Origin: Rhodospirillaceae bacterium
Lineage (GTDB): Bacteria > Pseudomonadota > Alphaproteobacteria > Rhodospirillales > Rhodospirillaceae
Assembly: GCA_020852595.1 (NCBI GenBank)
Contig: JADZAK010000062.1
Location: forward strand, 1 to 33,830
DNA length: 33,830 bases
Direction of reading: 5' to 3'
A program made the translations under genes and the position numbers. Of the stretch, positions 32,052 through 33,830 are shown piece after piece. Numbering within the stretch: position 1 is the first letter of the stretch; each line of letters starts with the position of its first letter. Under the pieces are notes generated by a model. That model worked only from the letters and a program-made list of their open reading frames with translations. It was not told the origin of the DNA and made no database searches.

Positions 32052-33209
32052 CTCGACTTCAATCTTGGCGAAACCGTCGAAGCCATTCGCGAAACCGCGC
32101 GCCGCTTTTCGAGCGACAAGATCGGCCCGCTCGCCGCGCGCATCGACCATGACAACGCCTTTCCACGCGAGCTGTGGAAGCCCATGGGCGATCTCGGCCT
32201 GCACGGCATCACGGTTCCGGAAGAAGACGGCGGCCTGGGTCTCGGCTACCTCGAACACGTCGTCGCGATGGAAGAAGTCAGCCGTGAAAGCGCCTCCGTT
32301 GGCCTCTCGTATGGCGCGCACTCCAATCTTTGCGTGAACCAGCTGCGCCGCTGGGGCAACGAAGAACAGAAGAAGAAGTACCTTCCCAAGCTGATCTCCG
32401 GCGAACATGTCGGCGCGCTCGCCATGAGCGAGGCCGGCGCCGGATCCGACGTCGTCGGCATGAAACTGCGCGCCGTGAAGAAGGGCGACCGCTACGTTCT
32501 CAACGGCACCAAGTTCTGGATCACCAACGCCCCGCACGCCGATACGCTGGTGGTCTATGCAAAGACCGAGCCGGAAAAGGAAAGCCGCGGCATCACCGCC
32601 TTCCTGATCGAGAAGGACTTCAAGGGATTCAAGTGCTCGCAGAAGCTCGACAAGATGGGCATGCGCGGCTCCGATACCGGCGAGTTGGTGTTCGAGGACT
32701 GCGAAGTGCCGGAAGAGAACGTCATGGGCCCGCTCAACCGCGGCGTCGAAGTGCTCATGAGCGGCCTCGACTACGAGCGCGCCGTTCTCGCCGGCGGTCC
32801 GCTCGGCATCATGCAGAAGTGCCTGGATATCGTGCTGCCGTACGTGCGCGAGCGCAGCCAGTTCGGCCGTCCGATCGGTTCGTTCCAGTTGATGCAGGCG
32901 AAGGTCGCGGACATGTACGTCGCCTTCAACTCGGCCCGCGCTTATGTCTATTCCGTTGCGAAGGCCTGCGACGCGGGCAAGACCACCCGCCAGGACGCGG
33001 CCGGCGCGATCCTGCTGGCCTCCGAAAACGCCGTGAAGGTTTCGCTCGAAGCCATCCAGGCGCTCGGCGGCGCCGGCTATACCAAGGATTGGCCGGTGGA
33101 ACGCTGCCTGCGCGACGCCAAGCTTTACGACATCGGCGCCGGCACCAACGAAATCCGCCGCTTCCTGATCGGGCGCGAACTCATCGGCGGCTGGCCGTCC
33201 AATGCCTAA
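32049..33209 (+). CDS. liuA: Isovaleryl-CoA dehydrogenase
   Basis: The 386-residue acyl-CoA dehydrogenase oxidises isovaleryl-CoA to 3-methylcrotonyl-CoA in leucine breakdown, passing electrons to ETF through FAD. Visible are [85 protein letters not shown] and GAGTNEIRR. The Glu of DYER occupies the catalytic-base position that distinguishes isovaleryl-CoA dehydrogenases from most family members. The N-terminal 45 residues ([20 protein letters not shown] and onward) are clearly homologous protein but have no ATG, GTG or TTG, so translation appears to start at ATT 32049. Starting at ATG 32184 would delete the first helices. The stop overlaps the mccB start by 8 bases. Confidence 0.88.
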   Translation: MLDFNLGETVEAIRETARRFSSDKIGPLAARIDHDNAFPRELWKPMGDLGLHGITVPEEDGGLGLGYLEHVVAMEEVSRESASVGLSYGAHSNLCVNQLRRWGNEEQKKKYLPKLISGEHVGALAMSEAGAGSDVVGMKLRAVKKGDRYVLNGTKFWITNAPHADTLVVYAKTEPEKESRGITAFLIEKDFKGFKCSQKLDKMGMRGSDTGELVFEDCEVPEENVMGPLNRGVEVLMSGLDYERAVLAGGPLGIMQKCLDIVLPYVRERSQFGRPIGSFQLMQAKVADMYVAFNSARAYVYSVAKACDAGKTTRQDAAGAILLASENAVKVSLEAIQALGGAGYTKDWPVERCLRDAKLYDIGAGTNEIRRFLIGRELIGGWPSNA

Positions 33210-33830
33210 GCTTCAGTCCCAGATCAATCCGCAGAGCGAGCAGTTCCAGAAGAACGCCGCTCACAACCGTGCGCTCGTCGGCGAGTTGCGGGAACGCACG
33301 GCCAAAGCGGGCCTCGGCGGGCCCGAAGACCAGCGCAAGCGTCACGTCGCGCGTAAGAAGCTTCTCGTGCGTGACCGCATCGGCCAGCTTCTCGATCCCG
33401 GCTCGCCGTTCCTCGAAGTCGGCGCGCTGGCCGCGTACGGCATGTACAACGACGACGCCCCCGCCGCCGGCATGGTGTGCGGCGTCGGCCGTGTCTCGGG
33501 CCGTGAAGTCCTGGTCGTCGCCAACGATCCGACGGTGAAGGGCGGCGCCTACTTCCCGCTGACCGTGAAGAAGCATCTGCGCGCGCAGGAAATCGCCCAG
33601 CAAAATAGACTGCCTTGCGTTTATCTCGTCGATAGCGGCGGCGCGAACCTTCCCCATCAGGCCGAGGTGTTCCCGGACCGCGAACACTTCGGACGCATCT
33701 TCTTCAATCAAGCCAATATGAGCGCGCAGGACATCCCGCAGATCGCCTGTGTGATGGGCTCGTGCACCGCCGGCGGCGCCTACGTGCCGGCCATGAGCGA
33801 CGAGACCGTCATCGTGCGCAACCAGGGCAC
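33202..33830 (+). CDS. mccB: Methylcrotonoyl-CoA carboxylase beta subunit, N-terminal part
   Basis: The gene is open to the window edge; 209 codons of a normally about 535-residue carboxyltransferase are present. The start [18 protein letters not shown], the block [67 protein letters not shown] and [17 protein letters not shown] are characteristic of MccB. The subunit transfers CO2 from biotin on the alpha subunit to 3-methylcrotonyl-CoA. That compound is the product of the dehydrogenase encoded just upstream, with an 8-base overlap, so the two genes form the beginning of a liu-type leucine operon. The rest of the gene, and probably the biotin-carrying alpha subunit, lie right of the window. 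Confidence 0.93.
   Translation, partial: MPKLQSQINPQSEQFQKNAAHNRALVGELRERTAKAGLGGPEDQRKRHVARKKLLVRDRIGQLLDPGSPFLEVGALAAYGMYNDDAPAAGMVCGVGRVSGREVLVVANDPTVKGGAYFPLTVKKHLRAQEIAQQNRLPCVYLVDSGGANLPHQAEVFPDREHFGRIFFNQANMSAQDIPQIACVMGSCTAGGAYVPAMSDETVIVRNQG

Noticed and set aside
32184..33209. Isovaleryl-CoA dehydrogenase starting at the first ATG
   Set aside because: This removes 45 homologous N-terminal residues, including the first helices of the fold, and ATG 32184 has no ribosome-binding site; ATT 32049 has a good one.

Overview
The window is GC-rich, densely coded bacterial DNA that reads as an alphaproteobacterial chromosome. The evidence is a perfect CtrA-type box (TTAA-N7-TTAAC at 21885-21900), dispersed intergenic palindromes of kinds common in Rhizobiales and relatives (8706-8752, 9982-10102, 2750-2827), a TonB-dependent receptor, and leucine-catabolism genes of alphaproteobacterial type. 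I cannot name the genus. I saw no rRNA, tRNA, CRISPR array, insertion sequence or phage gene.

Layout. Positions 1-9959 hold two paralogous copies of an envelope gene module. The right copy is complete: a DUF1587/1595/1592/1588/1585-type lipoprotein with a CxxCH motif, a Tat-exported DUF1552 protein, a protein with three 'secreted repeat' (PF03640/COG4315) domains, and a secreted protein of unknown family. The left copy is cut by the window edge and shows the end of its DUF1552 gene and its last two genes. An M20-type carbamoylase/amidohydrolase gene lies between the copies. Strong hairpins close both modules.

Positions 10126-19810 carry amino-acid/GABA-type catabolism. A succinate-semialdehyde dehydrogenase (minus strand) diverges from a large TonB-dependent receptor. 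A three-gene operon follows: a ThDP decarboxylase resembling 2-ketoarginine decarboxylase, an aldehyde dehydrogenase and a GABA-type aminotransferase. Together they could turn a basic 2-oxo acid into an aldehyde, an acid and finally succinate, but the guanidinobutyrase step and the first transaminase are not in the window.

Positions 19899-21802 hold a GT87-like membrane glycosyltransferase and a DsbA-like periplasmic protein. Positions 21992-27487 are one gene for an 1831-residue protein made almost wholly of 228 eight-residue units, without signal peptide or other domain, and with a CtrA box in front of it. I consider this the most unusual object in the window.

Positions 27518-31187 are a compact self-regulated efflux operon (TetR, membrane-fusion lipoprotein, ABC ATPase, ABC-2 permease), with a promoter and a palindromic operator in front. 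A very similar operator-like 14-mer precedes a minus-strand NAD(P)H:FMN reductase gene (31269-31832). The window ends in the leucine (liu) pathway: isovaleryl-CoA dehydrogenase, which seems to start at an ATT codon, overlapping the start of the methylcrotonyl-CoA carboxylase beta subunit.
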